Under the pieces are notes generated by a model. That model was not told the origin of the DNA, did no database searches, and worked only from the letters and a program-made list of their open reading frames with translations. Positions 1 through 10,657 of a stretch of 64,000 nucleotides of DNA are shown one piece after another (positions within the stretch are counted from its first letter, which is position 1; each line of letters begins with the position of its first letter). The stretch is from Hypericum androsaemum (Eukaryota; Streptophyta; Magnoliopsida; Malpighiales; Hypericaceae). A program made the translations under genes and the position numbers. Location: contig OZ023187.1 in assembly GCA_963995505.1 (NCBI GenBank), positions 17,088,584 to 17,152,583 of the forward strand, written 5' to 3'.

Positions 1-190
1 ATAAAAAATTAAAAAAAAGAAATAGGACCAATTGTAAAGAGGGGAGAATAGGTGGAAGCTAAAATACGAATTTGAATTTGGTTGTTCATAATTTATATTC
101 GAATTTGTCCTTTGTACGAATTAAATACAGTTCAAATTTTTAATTCGAAAATTGACAAATTATATTTCGAATTCGAATAGTCATCACTCA
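1..190. mobile_element. Right part of an AT-rich hAT-like miniature element (tentative)
   Basis: The stretch is dense in ATTCGAAT-like words, as in the subterminal zones of hAT-type miniature elements. In A' the whole candidate is visible from about 32,593 (taggggtgatgaag) to about 32,970 (catcactca), whose ends are loosely inverted. No clean 8-bp target duplication was found, so the call is weak. A diverged copy lies at 28,010-28,170. Confidence 0.3.
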
Positions 191-530
191 TATCTATATA
201 TAATGAAATTCACTAGTCCTTCTGAAAATATCTTGGGCTTGGAATGGTGGCGTATCCTAGCAAAAGAAAGAAATACGAAATAGGCAAATTACATAACACA
301 GTCCTTGGCAATTTACGTAATCGATCGAAAATCACTTAAAATGTGTCACGCAGCGACTGGCTCTTCGCGCATGCTTGTCTCCACGTCAGCCTTTGAACAC
401 TCTTCCGCTCCTTGGAATGGCGTCGTCCTTGCATCCTTCATGTGCTCGTTTAAGTCATCACGTGACCTCCTAACGTTAAGCATTCCTGTCACGTTTTCGC
501 GCTCTTCGTTCCGCCAACTAGGTACTTCGA

Positions 531-895
531 CATCTAGTTGTGGTTCCCCCGGGGACTGCATTGTTCTTTCCGAGTAAAAACGCGGTCGGTGTTGAGGAGT
601 TGAAAGCAATGGACTTTGAGGTGAGTAATTTGATTGTGTTGGATGGGACGTGGGCGAAGGCGAGGAGAATCCGTGGTTGAGGCTCTTGCCGCACTTGAAG
701 TTGGAATCGGAGAGGTTGAGTTTGTATGCTGAGGTCAGGAAAGAGCCAAAGGCTGGTTATCTGTCTACGATTGAGAGCATTGTGTATGCTTTGAAGGCGG
801 TAGGGGACTATCCCGAGGGGTTGGATAACCTCTTGGATGTTTTCGAGTCCATGGTTGGAGATTAAAGGCGGTGTAAAGATGACAGGCTCAAGCAA
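531..895 (+). pseudogene. DTW-domain protein (TAPT family), C-terminal half, broken
   Basis: Conceptual translation gives a VVVPPGTALFFPSKNAVG-like segment. It is followed by VLDGTWAKARR, which contains the DTW signature (D642-W653 by nucleotide), and then ENPWLRLLPHLKLESERLSLY and a KAVGDYPEGLDNLLDVFESM tail. DTW proteins add an aminocarboxypropyl group from SAM to uridine in tRNA. The gene is disabled. The frame shifts just after AKARR (about 656-668), and a stop at 863-865 (taa where caa is expected) precedes a still-recognisable tail rich in R, K and D. The zinc-binding N-terminal half is missing here. A matching N-terminal shard from a sister copy lies at 26,259-26,649. The call rests on remembered family motifs. 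Confidence 0.72.
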
Positions 896-2884
896 GTCTC
901 CGACAGGATGTTTTCGAGTCTATGGGTTGCAGAATGTTGATTGGCGTCGATAGCCGAGAAGCAAGCTAGTCTCATTACATCCTGCATTCATTTGTGCATG
1001 GAGTAGCTTCTAATCTGACTTCTGGTTGCTGTCTTCTGCTAAATTTGTGATCTGCTTGGCGTACTTTCCCAGTGCTGTCTGGTTCAATGACAAGAGCAGA
1101 CTTTTATTTAGGAATTCAGCTGCGGGAATCTTCAACTGACTTCAGAGTTACACTTGTAGATTATGTGACAATTTTAAGTACCGCAAGTTTTTCCTCAAAA
1201 AGAAAAAAGTTTTTGTTCAGTTCAGCAGCAAATGGTTTGACAAACCAAAAAGAAGAACAGAGATGCAATTTCGACCAACTCTTAGTACCGTGAACAACTT
1301 AACCAGAGATCTTGAATTTAAGCCTGAAAATGTAACTGTGTAAATTTGGTAGAAAGAGCGTTGTCGTTCTAATAATTCGACTTAGCTCAAACTTGGATGA
1401 ATAGTTCTAGAATATCGGGATTCCATGCGATTTTGATTGAAAAACGGACCACGGCTAAGTTTTGTACTGCTTGTGGCTAAGTTCACCGAGAGACCTAAGC
1501 TCTGACATAGCGTAGCGGAAGCAAAAAGAAAAAGATAAAAAACCCACACAAGATAAAATGCTCTAAAAGTGCCATGTTGAAGATGATCATTTCGACTCAC
1601 CAAACATGAGAACAGTTCTGTTTTCAAAAAGAATAAAAACATGAGATCATTTCGACTGCCACATTTTTAATTTGCGGGCATCATCGAGCAGACAGGGTGT
1701 GTTTGGTTCAGTGTCAACTAGAACCAGACCGTTCCACCAAAAAAAAAAAAGAACCAGACCAAACAAGACCATTGTTCTGTTCTGTTCTGTATTGGTTTCT
1801 ATCTCTGGGATTATTAGCATAATTGTTGCTCAGTGCAGACCAATAATCTCATGAAGAATGCTCGAACTTTCCAGAGATTGAACCCTATATCTCTGTTAAT
1901 TTCTATTTGTGCCTTATGTTATTAGGTCTAAAATCCTTTGGCAAATGCTTGAACCGTTAATTCTCAAACCTCCCCTTCGATAAAGATAGTACTTGAACCA
2001 GAGTTTGGCATCGAATCAGCCAGCGACACAAAACCCAGTCAACAATTCCTCGACTCCCCATATTCATGTTCGAAATTCAAGACAACCAAATTTCCTGCAA
2101 AATGTGTGGAAAATTAAAGGGTAGTAATTCTTAGGCTGGGTTCTTCTCCTAGCTGCTTATTTTGTATAGGCCTTTAGTTTAATGTTTTTATTCAGCGGTC
2201 TTATGGTATCCTCCCATGGACGATTGTGATCCATCTTTTCTAGCAGCTTCCTCTGTATGTCTGGCTAATTTGTCTGGGTAGTAGCCCCCACAACCTAGCT
2301 TCCTCACGTCTATCACTTGGTCCACAACTCAGAATTTGACCAGTATGGAGTTTTCTAAGGGACGTGGAATAGACAGTCACGCGGAACTCGCTTCCAAATA
2401 TCAAAGACCATAAAAGTTGAGTCAATTAGATTTCCAAAATTCACAATCCAACGTAATCTTTAGTGTGGAAACTTGAGCGGAAATATTTTGTAGACTTGTA
2501 TAGCTGTTACCTTGGACTTTTCTTTTGGTGGACAGCCATCTTTATAGCGTCAAGACGTCGCATTTTCCCATCTTTATAGTGCAAACAGAGCATGACCACT
2601 TTTTTCATTATCGGTACTTTTATCATTGTCGGTACTTGGAATCTTCTTTTGGTGCACCACACTTGTGAATATATATTTTTCTTATACTACTTGGTATCCG
2701 GATATTAATGTATTGACAAATCTAAATTCGAGCCGCAAAATTTTGAGCAATTTATTTGAAGGCTTGAATCGTGTTTCTAGTTAAACCATAATTTTCTTAT
2801 TCTTTTCTTACACGACAAGTTATCTCGTTTAGTCTGATGCGTATGTCAAACAATGTTCTGGACTCAATGATAGAATTTTGTCTT
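896..2884. other. Gene-free stretch: DTW 3' flank and old duplicated DNA
   Basis: No coding region can be supported. The first part continues the DTW-gene 3' flank. The segment from about 1,021 to 1,840 is present in diverged form at 26,621-27,415, and part of it again at 28,500-28,860. The segment from about 2,420 onward is present in diverged form from 29,860. A short minus-strand frame (2,240-2,425) is partly kept in the diverged copy at 29,901-30,128, but resembles no family I know. The words near 1,945-2,000 (ttgaaccgtta, gataaagatag) recur before the LRR relic at 9,016-9,055. Confidence 0.6.
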
Positions 2885-3275
2885 GGAGGGAGCAGATTTG
2901 GTCCTGAAAGGTCAAATCCAACCAGGACCGTCCTGGACGATTGAATGGTTGATTTAGTTATGATTCAATGGTTCACTTAATTATGATTCAATGGTCTACC
3001 TAGTTATGATTCAATGGTCCATTTTTTCCCGTTCCGGATAAATCGGGGTCCGTCCCAGTTACCCAGTTACGATTCAATGGTTTACTCAGTTACGATTCAA
3101 TGGTTTACTCAGTTACGATTCAATAGTTTACCCAGTTATGATTCAATGGTTGTGAACTTTTTTTATTTTGCACCCTCGTATTTCTGCATTTTTGCAAAAT
3201 AGTCCCCGCATGTCCTTCAATAAAAATCTTTCAGCACCTTGCTGGATTTGGCCTCCAGGACCAAATCCAGTCCCT
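2885..3275. mobile_element. TIR element with internal minisatellite
   Basis: This 391-bp insertion is flanked by gtctt (2,880-2,884) and gtttt (3,276-3,280), a near-perfect 5-bp target duplication. Its ends are imperfect inverted repeats around agatttggtcctg and, on the opposite strand, ggatttggtcctgg. The diverged sister locus at about 30,590-30,610 reads straight through (gaattttgttttgaaacgg) and is an empty site. The interior is a tandem array of a roughly 22-bp unit containing ttacgattcaatggt. There is no coding capacity. The superfamily is uncertain. Confidence 0.7.
2938..3155. repeat. Minisatellite, about 22-24 bp unit
   Basis: Seven or more copies of a unit resembling ttactcagttacgattcaatgg are arranged head to tail, interrupted once near 3,018-3,055. 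The array makes up most of the TIR element that contains it. It recurs at 35,716-35,933. Confidence 0.85.
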
Positions 3276-4061
3276 GTTTTGAAACGGTAAATTTATTAAC
3301 CCAAAAAAACAGCATGATACGAAACGCACCAATTTGCACAAGCGCAAGTTGATGCAAACACCTATAAATTACCCAGATAAAAACCCGGAGAAATCCCAAG
3401 GAAAAACCGGCAACCCTCGCCCCAATAATAGCAAGATTGCAGCTGCGAGTCTCGTTAAAATTTTATCGTCATAAAACTCAATTGGAAAAATCAACAATAG
3501 GAAAAGTGTACCTAAAATCACGAAAAATGCTGCCCTATACAATGATAAATATGTGAACTTTTATTAATCAAAATAGCTCTATATCACAACCTTCAAAAAA
3601 AGAATAGCTCTATATCACAACTTTCAAAAAAAGAATAGCTCTACATGAGTTGTTAGAAATTTTAAGTGTGACCTAAGACGGTAAATATATAAATTTAGCA
3701 CATTAATTTTTTTGGGAAAAATTACTCTCAAGTCCCAAGTTTTTGCTTAAATATATGCTAAAGTCTCCCGTGTTTAAAAAATATATGCCAAAGTCCTCCG
3801 TATTTGATTTTATTATACGTTCTAGTCCTTCGCTGAAGTCAGCAATACTTTTTTTCATTTTTGTCATAGAAATGAAAAAAATACTCTTTAAACAACCAAA
3901 AGGTCATCCCCTTTCTTTCTTCACCACTGTCATCTTCTTCTCCGAAAAAACATCCACCCAATACAGCTGCCGGCGTCCCAGGAGCTGCCGCGGTCCTCCT
4001 TCTCTAGCTGCTTCCTCTCAAAGCCCTCCTCCCCAACTCAAGCTCCTCACCTGCACCGTCC

Positions 4062-4326
4062 ATGAGATCGAGAAGACAAGGCACGGTCCAAGCCCCACTG
4101 CCTGGTTGTCTCCTACCCGGTCCAAGGCCACTTCAACCCGATGCTCCAATTCTCTAAGAGACTATCCCACGGAGGAGTGAGGTCTACTCTAGCCACCTCT
4201 CACTCCCTCTTCTCCTCCTCTGCCTCGATACCATTACCCCTTCCTATAACATCTCTGTCGAGACCATCTCCAATGGCTACGACCAAGGCGGCGTCAGGCA
4301 GGTAGAGAGCCATCAGGCTTACCTCT
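4062..4326 (+). pseudogene. Captured UGT74-like glycosyltransferase N-terminal fragment
   Basis: Frames in succession give CLVVSYPVQGHFNPMLQFSK then RLSHGGVRSTLATSHSLFSS, and in another frame ISVETISNGYDQGGVRQ. These match the N-terminal acceptor-binding domain of UGT74-type UDP-glucosyltransferases (V.SYPVQGH.NPMLQF.KRL and the ISVE.ISDGYD.GG block). At least two frameshifts separate the blocks, and the UDP-sugar-binding PSPG box is absent. It cannot make an enzyme. Its position between MULE inverted repeats indicates capture by the transposon rather than decay of a resident gene. Confidence 0.8.
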
Positions 4327-4335
4327 GTAGCCGTA

Positions 4336-4600
4336 ACCTGTTGCTTTTTCACGCAGAGTATGACTGTCAAAAAAGGGTTCTTGACCAATTCGAGCTCGTT
4401 GCTGCCTCGCGAACAATGACAATTGAGGATTGATTGGGAATTGGCGAATAGGGTTCGGATCGATTTGGGAATTTTGTTTGGGTAATTGAGAAATTGGGAA
4501 TTTTGTGATTGATTGATTTGTTTGGTCGCCGGAGAAGAAGGAAGCTCCGGCGAGAGAGTCGATGAAAATTAAAGGAAGAGGAAGGGGTTGAATTTTTTTA
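4336..4600 (-). other. Second captured fragment: 5' UTR/first exon-like segment
   Basis: Read on the minus strand, this segment resembles a plant 5' leader: CT-rich stretches, ctccggcgaccaaac-type words and aaattcccaatttc runs. A short frame containing SNELELVKNPFL follows. It lies inside the Pack-MULE next to the UGT fragment and in opposite orientation. The donor gene is not recognised. The diverged element at 31,040-32,088 carries the same segment. Confidence 0.4.
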
Positions 4601-4973
4601 GGGTATTTTTGTCATTTCAATGAAAAAAATAAAAAAAGAGCTGATGACATCAGCGAGGGTTCTAAATGTATAATAAAATCAAACAGGGAGGACTTTGGCA
4701 TATATTTTTCAAACACGGGGGACTTTAGCATATATTTAAAGCAAATACTAAGAACTTGAGAGTAATTTTTCTTTTTTTTGGTAAATGGATTAAATTACAA
4801 GCACTAAAGCTAATCCACAAGTACTGAACATGGCTAATCACCTAATCTCAACGATTCCAAGTATTAACTAATCCAATTTTAAATCAGGTTGAAACTTTTT
4901 ATCACACTCGTGAATATGTACCACGATCACATTTTCCAATTTCTAGGCCAAGTTGATATATCCTTTACAGCTC

Positions 4974-4980
4974 TATAAAT
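4974..4980 (+). promoter_or_regulatory. Candidate TATA box of the receptor kinase
   Basis: The motif tataaat lies 93 bp before the kinase start codon, in an otherwise gene-free stretch, at a position normal for a plant core promoter with a short leader. The same motif is at 37,752-37,758 in A'. Confidence 0.55.
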
Positions 4981-5072
4981 TACTAGAGAATGGTGATGAA
5001 ATGTATCCCAAGTCTATCTCTCTTGTAAGCCTTTAGTGCCAACTTAGTTCATCCTCGTACACCACAAACACA

Positions 5073-8000
5073 ATGTCCAAATTTCCATACAATCCTCTCC
5101 GGTGTTCCCAGGCTCTAATCATCTTAATGTCTTTCCATGTCGTCTTGCTCTTTGTTTCCTCTGCAATTCCTGAAACCGATCAGGCAATAATAGAAGCAAG
5201 ATCCCTTCTTAGATGGAAAGCCAGCCTTGATGCCCCCAGCCAGTCCTTCCTTTCTTCATGGATAGCTAATGCCAGCCATTGTACCAGCTGGTACGGTGTT
5301 GGTTGCAGTTCCAGGGCTACAAAAAGTGTCACTAACATCACCCTCCAAAGTTGTGGCTTGAAAGGTACCCTCCACACTCTCCACTTCTTGTCCTTCCCCA
5401 AACTCGTCCACCTCGACCTCTATAACAACTCCTTCTATGGGTCTATCCCTCCCATGATCTGTAATCTCACCAAGATCGATATCCTTGATTTGGAGTTCAA
5501 CCATTTCACAGGAAACATTCCTGACGACATCGGAAAGCTTGCCTCACTTACTTATCTTGCTTTAGGTAACAATTCTCTGTCCGGCTCGATTCCCAAATCC
5601 ATTGGCAACTTGCACAACTTGTCCAATCTTTTCCTTTGGGGAAATGAAATTGTCGGCGTCATACCAGCTGAGATTGGCAACTTGAGATCTCTAACTGAAC
5701 TTGATTTGTCAACCAATAATTTATCCGGACCAATTCCACCTTCAATAGGCAACTTGACAAAACTTTCCTTGCTATATCTTTTAGAAAACAAGTTGTCGAA
5801 TGCTATTCCTCAGGAAATTGGTATGCTGACATCTCTAGATCGTCTTGACTTGTATAGCAATCTTCTCACGGGTTCCATCCCTACTTCTATAGGCAACTTG
5901 CATAATTTATCCATTCTTTATCTTTGGGGAAATGGAATTTCCGGCATCATACCAGCTGAGATTGGCAACTTGAGATTTCTTACTCAACTTGATTTGTCAG
6001 CCAATAACTTATCTGGACCGATTCCACCTTCAATAGGCAACTTGACAAAAATTTCCTTGCTACATCTTTCTGTAAACAAGTTGTCGAATGCTATTCCTCA
6101 GGAAATTGGTATGCTGACATCTCTAGATGAACTTGTTTTGGGTAGAAATCTTCTCACGGGTTCTATCCCTGCTTCTATTGGGATGTTAGCATCTCTAGAT
6201 CATCTTGACTTGAGTTTTAATCTACTCACAGGTGCCATTCCATCTTCTATAGGCAACTTAACAAAGTTATCCATTCTCCTACTTGAGAACAATAGCCTCA
6301 TCGAAAGTCTTCCATCAGAACTCAACAATCTTCATCACCTACAAATATTTTTCATATACAATAACAACTTACGAGGACATTTACCGAGAAATATATGTCT
6401 TGCTGGTCAACTTCAATTCTTAAACGCACATAATAATTTTTTAACTGGTCCAATCCCACAAAGCCTGAGAAATTGCAACAGCTTGTTAAGAGTGCGCCTT
6501 GATAGAAATCTACTCATTGGGAATATATCTGTAGCTTTCGGTGTACATCCTCACTTGTACTATATTGATTTGAGCCACAACCAATTTTATGGCCAGTTGT
6601 CATGGAAGTGGGACGAGTTACATAATCTTTCAACACTCAAACTAGCCAACAATCATCTATCTGGCCAAATACCATCTCAACTAGGAAGAGCACCGAAACT
6701 ACAGTCCCTGGACCTCTCTTCCAATCAGCTTTCTGGAAAGATACCGGAAGAACTTGCTAATTTGACTCTCTTATACCTTAACCTCAATGGCAATCAGCTT
6801 TCAGGAGAAATTCTTCCCCAAATTGGAGAGCTTCATGACATGGAAACACTAGATCTATCTTCCAATAAGTTTTATGGAGCCATTCCCAAACAGATTGGTA
6901 ACTGCTCCAAACTATTATTCTTGAACCTCAGCAGAAATCAATTAGGAGATCGAATTCCTCCAGAACTAGGGAGCTTAGCAGCATTGGAAAGCCTCGACAT
7001 TAGCCAAAATTTTCTTAAAGAAGGGATCCCCGCAGAGTTGGGCAATCTACAAAGCCTAGATAACTTGAATCTATCTCACAACCAGTTGTCTGGTAAAATT
7101 CTAACCAGCTTTACTGGATTGTTGGGTTTGACAACGGTGGATATCTCCTTCAATCAGTTGGAGGGCCCTCTTCCTGATGTCAAAGCATTTCGCAAGGCTA
7201 CGTACGAAGTAGTCAGAGACAACAAAAACTTGTGTGGTAACATTACTGGCCTAGAGCAATGCAACTCGGTCACAACTCATAAACATCATGGAAGAGTTGT
7301 AATTATTGTTGTTCCTGTTGCTGTGTTGTTTGCTCTCTTCCTCGTTGGATGCTATGGAATCTATAAGAGAAATAGGAGAAAATATCTCAAGAAGGGGGAG
7401 CCAAAATTTGAAGACCTTTTTGCCATATGGGGCCACGATGGAGAAATGCTATACACGAATCTTATCGAGGCTGTTGAGGAATTCGATCCCAAGTATTGCA
7501 TCGGGGCAGGAAGCTATGGAACTGTTTACAAAGCCATATTGCCAACTGGTCGCGTGGTTGCTCTGAAGAAAATGCGCGAGCCACAGGGCGACGATGGAAT
7601 TTCAAGCTTGAAAGCCTTCAGGAGCGAGATCCGGATGTTGACTAGCATCCGACATCAAAATATTGTGAAGCTCTATGGTTACTGCTCTAACCCAAAACAC
7701 TCGTTCTTGGCGTATGAGTTTGTAGAGAGGGGAAGCCTTAGATCCATCTTGAGTAGTTTGGAGGATGCCTCAAAGTTGGGTTGGATGGAGAGAATTAACA
7801 TCATTAACGGGATGGCCAAGGCATTGTCTTACATGCACCATGATTGTTCTCCTCCGATAATTCATCGAGACATCTCCAGCAATAATGTTCTTTTGGATGA
7901 GGACTATCAGGCACATGTCTCTGACTTCGGCACAGCAAGGCTCTTGTTGCCTGATTCTTCCAATTGGACATCATTTGCTGGAACGTTAGGATACATAGCT

Positions 8001-8536
8001 CCAGGTATGTCAGTTTCAATCTTAATATCGTTGGCACTCATTTAATTATTCATAAAGGTGTAATTGACGAGAATATCTATTTTGTAGAGTTCGCATATAC
8101 AATGAAGGTGAATGAAAAGTGTGATGTCTATAGTTTCGGCGTGGTGGTGCTGGAACTCATAATGGGAAAACATCCAGGTGATCTCATATCAGCTCTTTCA
8201 ACGTTGGGAGCAAAAATGCATGCATCAACTTCGCACTCTTCGCCTCCTCCAACTGACCATAGTTCTCTCTTCAAGGATGTGATCGACCAGCGCCTCTCTC
8301 CGCCAGAGGATAGCATCTCGGAGGCTGTGGTCTATGCAACAAAAATTTTGTTTGCTTGCTTGAATCATGATCCGGGGCATCGGCCAACGATGAGACAAGT
8401 CAGTCTAGAGCTAATCACGCCATGGCCCTACTCCACAATAACTGAGTGGCCTCCCATGAGCAAGGATTTCCCCTTAATCACTTTAGCAGACTTGCTTCCA
8501 CGTTGCGGAATGCATCAGGAGGTGATTAGTGGGTAA
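5073..8536 (+). CDS. MIK2-like LRR receptor-like kinase (two exons)
   Basis: Exon 1 is 5,073-8,004, the intron 8,005-8,087 (GTATGT...TTTGTAG, 83 bp) and exon 2 8,088-8,536, giving 1,126 aa. The intron splits the glutamate codon of the kinase APE motif, residue 978. Domains: signal peptide about 1-32; LRR N-cap with C70 and C78; about 25 plant LRRs (roughly 100-700); C-cap C721/C730; one membrane span 742-764; Ser/Thr kinase about 804-1,095. Catalytic features are complete: GAGSYG loop 811-816, K832, E852, HRD 931-933, N938, DFG 951-953. The RD kinase and tail (RPTMRQVS, then PLITL) match the MIK2/At4g08850 group, whose Arabidopsis member senses SCOOP peptides. That ligand cannot be assumed here. 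Residues 176-271 and 272-367 are near-duplicates. Confidence 0.93.
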
Positions 8537-9075
8537 ATTCACTTTGGTCACCGGGAGATATTTGCTTGTTACCAACCAGCCTTATCCATTATATCTTTCC
8601 TCTCTTTTTTGCTGCTCTTCGGTCCATTATCATATTTAGGCTTTAATTGCTATTTTGGCCTGTAACTAGAGCCAAGGGCAAAATAGTAAATAAAAGTTAG
8701 CTGGGTGCCATCCCCTAACTTCTATATTACATATTATCAATGAATGTAAAACATGGTACATGTTTGTTGCACCTCCTATCCTTCTCTGACCAAACAAAAT
8801 TTCCCATTCGAATCCTAATTTTCCAAATAAAATCTTTATTGGCAACTCCCAAAATTAAAACCTAGTCCTTCACAGCAACTCCACCTCCCAAAATTAAATT
8901 ATTGATGAAGAATGATTGAACCGTTAGACGGGTATAAGGTAGGGATATGAATTGAGTTTGAAGTAACCACAGTCTTAACCCCGGTTGTAACAAAACGTTC
9001 TACTTAGGAAAAAAATTGAACCGTTAGAACTCGAAACTTCCCTTAGATAAAGATAGGAATAAAGGGCAAATAACC
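8537..9075. other. Receptor-kinase 3' flank, no gene seen
   Basis: AT-rich 3' flank with no supportable coding region. Words near 9,016-9,055 (ttgaaccgttaga, then gataaagatag) resemble 1,945-1,995. This suggests the LRR relic that follows belongs to another, older duplicated unit. Confidence 0.5.
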
Positions 9076-9702
9076 ACTTGTAATCCAATAATCTTTCCGG
9101 TCCAATTCCACCTTCAATTGGCAACTTGACAAAATTTTCCTTTCTATATCTCTTTAACAACAAGTTGTTGAATGCTATTCCTCATGAAATAGGGATGTTG
9201 ACATCTCTAGTTGAACTTTATTTGTATGACAATTATTTCACAGGTTTTATCCCTGGTTCTATATGGAACATGCATAACTTGTCCATTCTTTATCTCTGAG
9301 GAAATGGAATTGTGGGTGCTATACCAGGTTGAAAACTTGACATCTCTCACTGAACTTGACAATGGCCTCATCAAAAGTCTTCCATCGGAACTCAACAATC
9401 TTCATCACCTGCAATACTTCCTCGTATTCAATAACAGCTTACGAGGATACTTACCGCACAACATATGTCTTGGTGGTCAACTTCAATTCTTCAACGTAGA
9501 TAATAATCTTTTAAGTGGCCCAATCTCACAAAGCCTGAGAAATTGTAACAGCTTGGTGCGAGTACGCCTTGAGAAAAACCTACTCACTGAGAATATATCC
9601 GAAGCTTTCGACATATACCCTCACTTGTACTACATGGATTTGAGCCACAACCAATTTATGGTGAGTTGTCTTGGAAGCGAAGAGACTTCCGTGGATGTTT
9701 AG
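9076..9702 (+). pseudogene. LRR receptor-kinase fragment, multiply broken
   Basis: The sequence aligns with the LRR region of the neighbouring kinase, starting at its [16 protein letters not shown] block and ending at the DLSHNQF block. It is dead in several ways. A TGA at 9,297-9,299 replaces the Trp codon of LYLWGNGI. A frameshift follows near 9,330. About 0.55 kb of LRRs is missing between LTELD and the [13 protein letters not shown] block. All sequence after 9,675, including membrane span and kinase, is absent. The remaining 163-codon frame (9,211-9,702) is a by-product of these breaks. It is the remnant of a former tandem neighbour. Confidence 0.9.
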
Positions 9703-10657
9703 AAGAGAAGAGAGAGAAGAAATACTTCCATGGATGAACAAATGAAGGCAAACGCGGCAAATCTTGGTAATGGGCCTAACGTCTCTTCACTAGAAGCCCA
9801 AGAGACTTCAAGTTACGTAAAGCCCAATCAGGGAAGGAACATCAAGGGTCATGAGCCTTAGCTGTAGATGATTTAATTCTTTTGTCTTGTAGCATACCAG
9901 ATTTTGTTAGCATTTTCTGTACTTCATTCTTACGCAGTTACTTGTCTATATCTACCGAATGAGCTGGGGCAGAGGACTTGACAAGATTTCCGACATGTAT
10001 CTGAAATAACCTGATGTCTGGAATACAATATACTTCTCATCATTAAATAGATATAAAGTTTTCCTCTGTTGTAATGCAAATTTGCTACGAGTAAGATAAC
10101 TGATACAAGAGTGTGGATAGTTACAATATGTTCTCATTACAGTCAATCTGGGGTGGTAGGCCATGTAAGCATCTTCGTTACCAATGAATCTGCCTTCACT
10201 TCATCACTCTGACTTGACCGGGTTGTGATTTTCACTAGAAAGCAGTCATCAGAACACTGCAAGAGACGTCAACAAAGTAAAGTGACCAAGGTGGTAGACA
10301 AATCCCAAATTCAAACTATGTGTACGCAACAACCAAAAAGATTTTCAAGCAGATGTGTCATTGTTCACAATAAGGCGTACTTGAATTCATCATGGATCTA
10401 TTCAATGAATCCATTCCTAATTAGTTGATCCAGGCTATCTCCTAGATAAGAACTTTCCTAATCTGGAGTGCATGCGTTCCATCCAGATGAAAGTACTCTG
10501 TAAGAAATGTGCATGGCTCATTCCATTGTATTAGAAATTATTAGATTTTCAAGCAGATGGCAGATGCTTGGTTAGCACAAATCAACATCGTAAAGAAGGT
10601 CACGCAAAGACAAGCATAAATGATAAAAGCGGCAAATCCGGAAAGTGCTTCGGTTAC
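9703..10657. other. Unassigned stretch downstream of the LRR relic
   Basis: A 43-codon frame starts at 9,731 (MDEQMKANAANLG...) after a repeated acttccatggatg word, but resembles nothing known to me. The part beyond about 10,170 lies downstream, on the minus strand, of the FAX-like relic. It may hold its decayed last exon and 3' flank, though no clear match to the family C-terminus was found. Confidence 0.4.

Larger units (their letters stand above)
3716..4772. mobile_element. Pack-MULE (Mutator-like element with captured gene fragments)
   Basis: The element has long terminal inverted repeats of roughly 175 bp: about 3,716-3,893 and the reverse complement at about 4,597-4,772. Both begin GAAAAATTACTCTCAAG. 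Flanking tttttttgg at 3,707-3,715 and 4,773-4,781 fits a 9-bp Mutator-type target duplication, though in low-complexity DNA. No transposase is present. The interior carries a UGT74-like fragment on the plus strand and a gene 5' end on the minus strand, the arrangement typical of Pack-MULEs. A diverged copy occupies the corresponding place at 31,040-32,088, so the insertion predates that older duplication. Confidence 0.8.

Noticed and set aside
305..609. Overlapping 87- to 90-codon frames on both strands (also at 33,083-33,387)
   Set aside because: They overlap the DTW relic in other frames, have no recognisable family, and their identity between A and A' reflects only the recent duplication.
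2240..2425. Minus-strand 61-codon frame partly kept in a diverged copy at 29,901-30,128
   Set aside because: Its retention follows from colinear duplication of the surrounding DNA. Similar identity outside the frame gives no sign of coding constraint.
2938..3155. Minisatellite considered as a CRISPR-like array
   Set aside because: The units are directly abutting, with no spacers, and the DNA is plant nuclear.
7306..7566. Alternative frames inside the receptor kinase exons
   Set aside because: They are shadows of the real reading frame, which alone shows the LRR and kinase motifs.
8005..8087. Exon 1 read-through as a truncated 990-aa kinase
   Set aside because: The GTATGT/TTTGTAG borders restore the APE glutamate and the rest of the kinase domain exactly in frame, so the 83 bp are an intron.
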